From G963665215 sp963665215 (lineage in GTDB: Bacteria; Chloroflexota; Dehalococcoidia; Lucifugimonadales; CAUZJF01), in contig CAXXWW010000007.1 of assembly GCA_963665215.2 (NCBI GenBank), forward strand, positions 62,001-126,000: a stretch of DNA of 64,000 nt, in the 5' to 3' direction. This document shows, piece after piece, positions 62,725 to 64,000 of this stretch; the first letter of the stretch is position 1; each line of letters opens with the position of its first letter. The notes beneath the pieces were generated by a model. The model saw nothing but the letters and a program-made list of their open reading frames with translations, searched no databases and was not told the origin of the DNA. A program made the translations under genes and the position numbers.

Positions 62725-63927
62725 ATGGCCACTGAGATCGCGCTGCCCCAGTGGGGCATGGAGATGCAGGACGGCACCGTCGTCAAGTGGTTGAAGAATG
62801 AGGGAGACCCCGTCGAGCAGGGGGAGCCCCTTGTAGAGATCGAAACGGCCAAACTTACCACCGAGATGGAGTCCACCGCCTCGGGTGTTCTCGCTCACAT
62901 CCTGGTGAATGTGGGAGAGACCGTGCCCGTGCGCGCAGTCCTGGCCATCGTGGCCGCGCCCGGCGACGCGGTGCCTCGGCCGCAGCGGGCCGCCCCACGC
63001 TCGGCGACCAGCGCCGCCACGGCACCGACCCAGGTGGCGCGTCCGCCGGCCGGCAGGCCGTCGGACGGCAGGCCGTCGGCCCAGGTTACTCCTGTGGCCC
63101 GTCGCCTGGCGAAGGAGCATGGCGTCGACCTCGACACCGTCCAGGGCACCGGGCCTAGAGGCCGCATAACCGACGCCGACGTGCGAGGCGCCATCGAGGG
63201 AGCGCCCGCAACGGCCCCGGCCCCTGACGTTGGTATCCCCGTCGCCAAGGTGGTACCGCTGTCAGGCGTGAGAGGCGCCATAGCCCGGCGTATGCACCAG
63301 AGCGCCCAGAGCGCGGCCGGCGTCACGCTGACCACCGAGGCTGACGTGACGGACCTGGTAAGCTTGCAACGCTGGCTGGTGGCCGAGTGGCGCACCCACC
63401 GCCTACGGCCCATGGAGACGGAACTCATCGTAAAGGCCGTGGCCCGCGCGCTTAAAGGCCACCCGCGGCTGAACGCGGTCCTCGTGGACAACGAGGTCCG
63501 CGAGCTCTCGGAGGTCAACGTGGGCGTGGCGATGGCCCTCCCGGAGGGGCTAGTGGTCCCCGTGGTGCGCAACGCGGACCAGACGAGCCTGCTGGAGATC
63601 GCCCGGGCAGTGAGGGACGTCGCGAGCAAGTCGCGGGCGGGCGGGCTGTCCCCGCAGGAGACGATGGGAGGCACCTTCACCATCACCGCCCTGGGGGCCC
63701 TGGACATCGACGCCTTTACCCCAATAATCAATCCGCCTCAGGTCGCGATCCTGGGGGTGGGTCGCACGGTGGAAAAGCCCGCCGCCCACAAGGGCGAGGT
63801 CGCCCTACGGTCCATGATGCACCTGAGCCTGACCTTCGACCACCGCGCGATGGACGGCGCTCCCGCCGCAGAGTTCCTCCGGGCGGTCAAGCGCTCACTG
63901 GAAGCCCCGGAGTGGATGAGGGAGTGA
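62725..63927 (+). CDS. pdhC: 2-oxoacid dehydrogenase E2 (dihydrolipoamide acyltransferase)
   Basis: This 400-residue E2 has one N-terminal lipoyl domain (ALPQWGMEMQDGTVVKW, lipoyl Lys43 in EIETAKLTTE). An Ala/Pro-rich linker follows, then a peripheral-subunit-binding domain (VTPVARRLAKEHGVDLDTV, GPRGRITDADVRGAI). The catalytic domain ends in SLTFDHRAMDGAPAAEFL (His and Asp of HxxxDG). It transfers the acyl group to CoA. GAGGAGG lies 4 bp before the ATG. No E3 gene is seen in the 73 bp left in the window. Confidence 0.94.
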   Translation: MATEIALPQWGMEMQDGTVVKWLKNEGDPVEQGEPLVEIETAKLTTEMESTASGVLAHILVNVGETVPVRAVLAIVAAPGDAVPRPQRAAPRSATSAATAPTQVARPPAGRPSDGRPSAQVTPVARRLAKEHGVDLDTVQGTGPRGRITDADVRGAIEGAPATAPAPDVGIPVAKVVPLSGVRGAIARRMHQSAQSAAGVTLTTEADVTDLVSLQRWLVAEWRTHRLRPMETELIVKAVARALKGHPRLNAVLVDNEVRELSEVNVGVAMALPEGLVVPVVRNADQTSLLEIARAVRDVASKSRAGGLSPQETMGGTFTITALGALDIDAFTPIINPPQVAILGVGRTVEKPAAHKGEVALRSMMHLSLTFDHRAMDGAPAAEFLRAVKRSLEAPEWMRE

Positions 63928-64000
63928 GCGTCGGACGTCACGTCATCCCCCACCTCACGGCCCAGGTTCCGCCCACGCTGTGAGCGCTCGCATTGTGCCC

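Noticed and set aside
61762..63120. 452-codon open frame antisense to pdhB/pdhC
   Set aside because: It spans the ends of two conserved genes on the other strand and has a composition typical of shadows.

Overview
The window looks like a 64 kb piece of a GC-rich bacterial chromosome. The housekeeping set on the right includes mtaB, a glutaredoxin-thioredoxin reductase fusion, fabF, recJ, an lgt-like gene, xerD, uvrC, an SPFH/NfeD pair, CaiB/BaiF-type and acyl-CoA genes, a flavin-dependent luciferase-like oxidoreductase and an M19 peptidase. That mix resembles Chloroflexota of the Dehalococcoidia/SAR202 type. There is no rRNA or other firm taxonomic marker, so this is an inference of moderate to low confidence.

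The left 30 kb is accessory DNA. Three nearly identical copies of a 1,719 bp IS1380-family element (the first cut by the window edge) frame two segments. The first segment (1243-10754) holds a compact phage-satellite-like island, all on the minus strand: tyrosine integrase, a small unknown gene, AlpA-type regulator, zinc-finger-like protein, RepA-like helicase, a small unknown gene, a three-unit 35 bp repeat, terminase large subunit, HK97-type major capsid, head-tail adaptor, and the start of a connector gene cut by IS copy 1. No portal, protease or tail gene is visible. The island abuts a DHA2-type efflux gene that lacks its 3' end. That gene is paired with a TetR regulator and three 17 bp palindromic operators. 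The second segment (12474-16610), between inverted IS copies 2 and 3, holds a decayed catabolic group: a TPP-dependent enzyme, a Gfo/Idh/MocA pseudogene, a sugar isomerase/epimerase-like TIM barrel and a truncated secreted protein whose intact paralogue lies on the other side of the IS. An IS3 and an IS256 element follow.

From 23 to 30 kb there are orphan genes (a 58-residue small-terminase-like HTH, a 296-residue unknown, a glycosidase-like beta-propeller) and two broken tyrosine recombinases beside tRNA-Arg(TCG), then a TfoX-like gene and tRNA-His.

From 30.5 kb on, the sequence is ordinary chromosome: winged-helix regulator, pepA, class III aminotransferase, an MBL-fold hydrolase behind a strong promoter and a long terminator-containing leader, mtaB, the Grx-TrxR fusion broken by one in-frame TAA, PfkB kinase, fabF, recJ, lgt-like, xerD, uvrC, SPFH and nfeD, a tyrosine phosphatase, an M19 dipeptidase, an MFS exporter and an LLM oxidoreductase. 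The right end is a co-directional acyl-CoA cluster (CoA transferase, acyl-CoA synthetase, acyl-CoA dehydrogenase) followed by its own promoter and the E1alpha-E1beta-E2 genes of a 2-oxoacid (pyruvate or acetoin) dehydrogenase. Extragenic palindromes of a TTCGACAGGCTCA type recur in three intergenic gaps between 44 and 54 kb.
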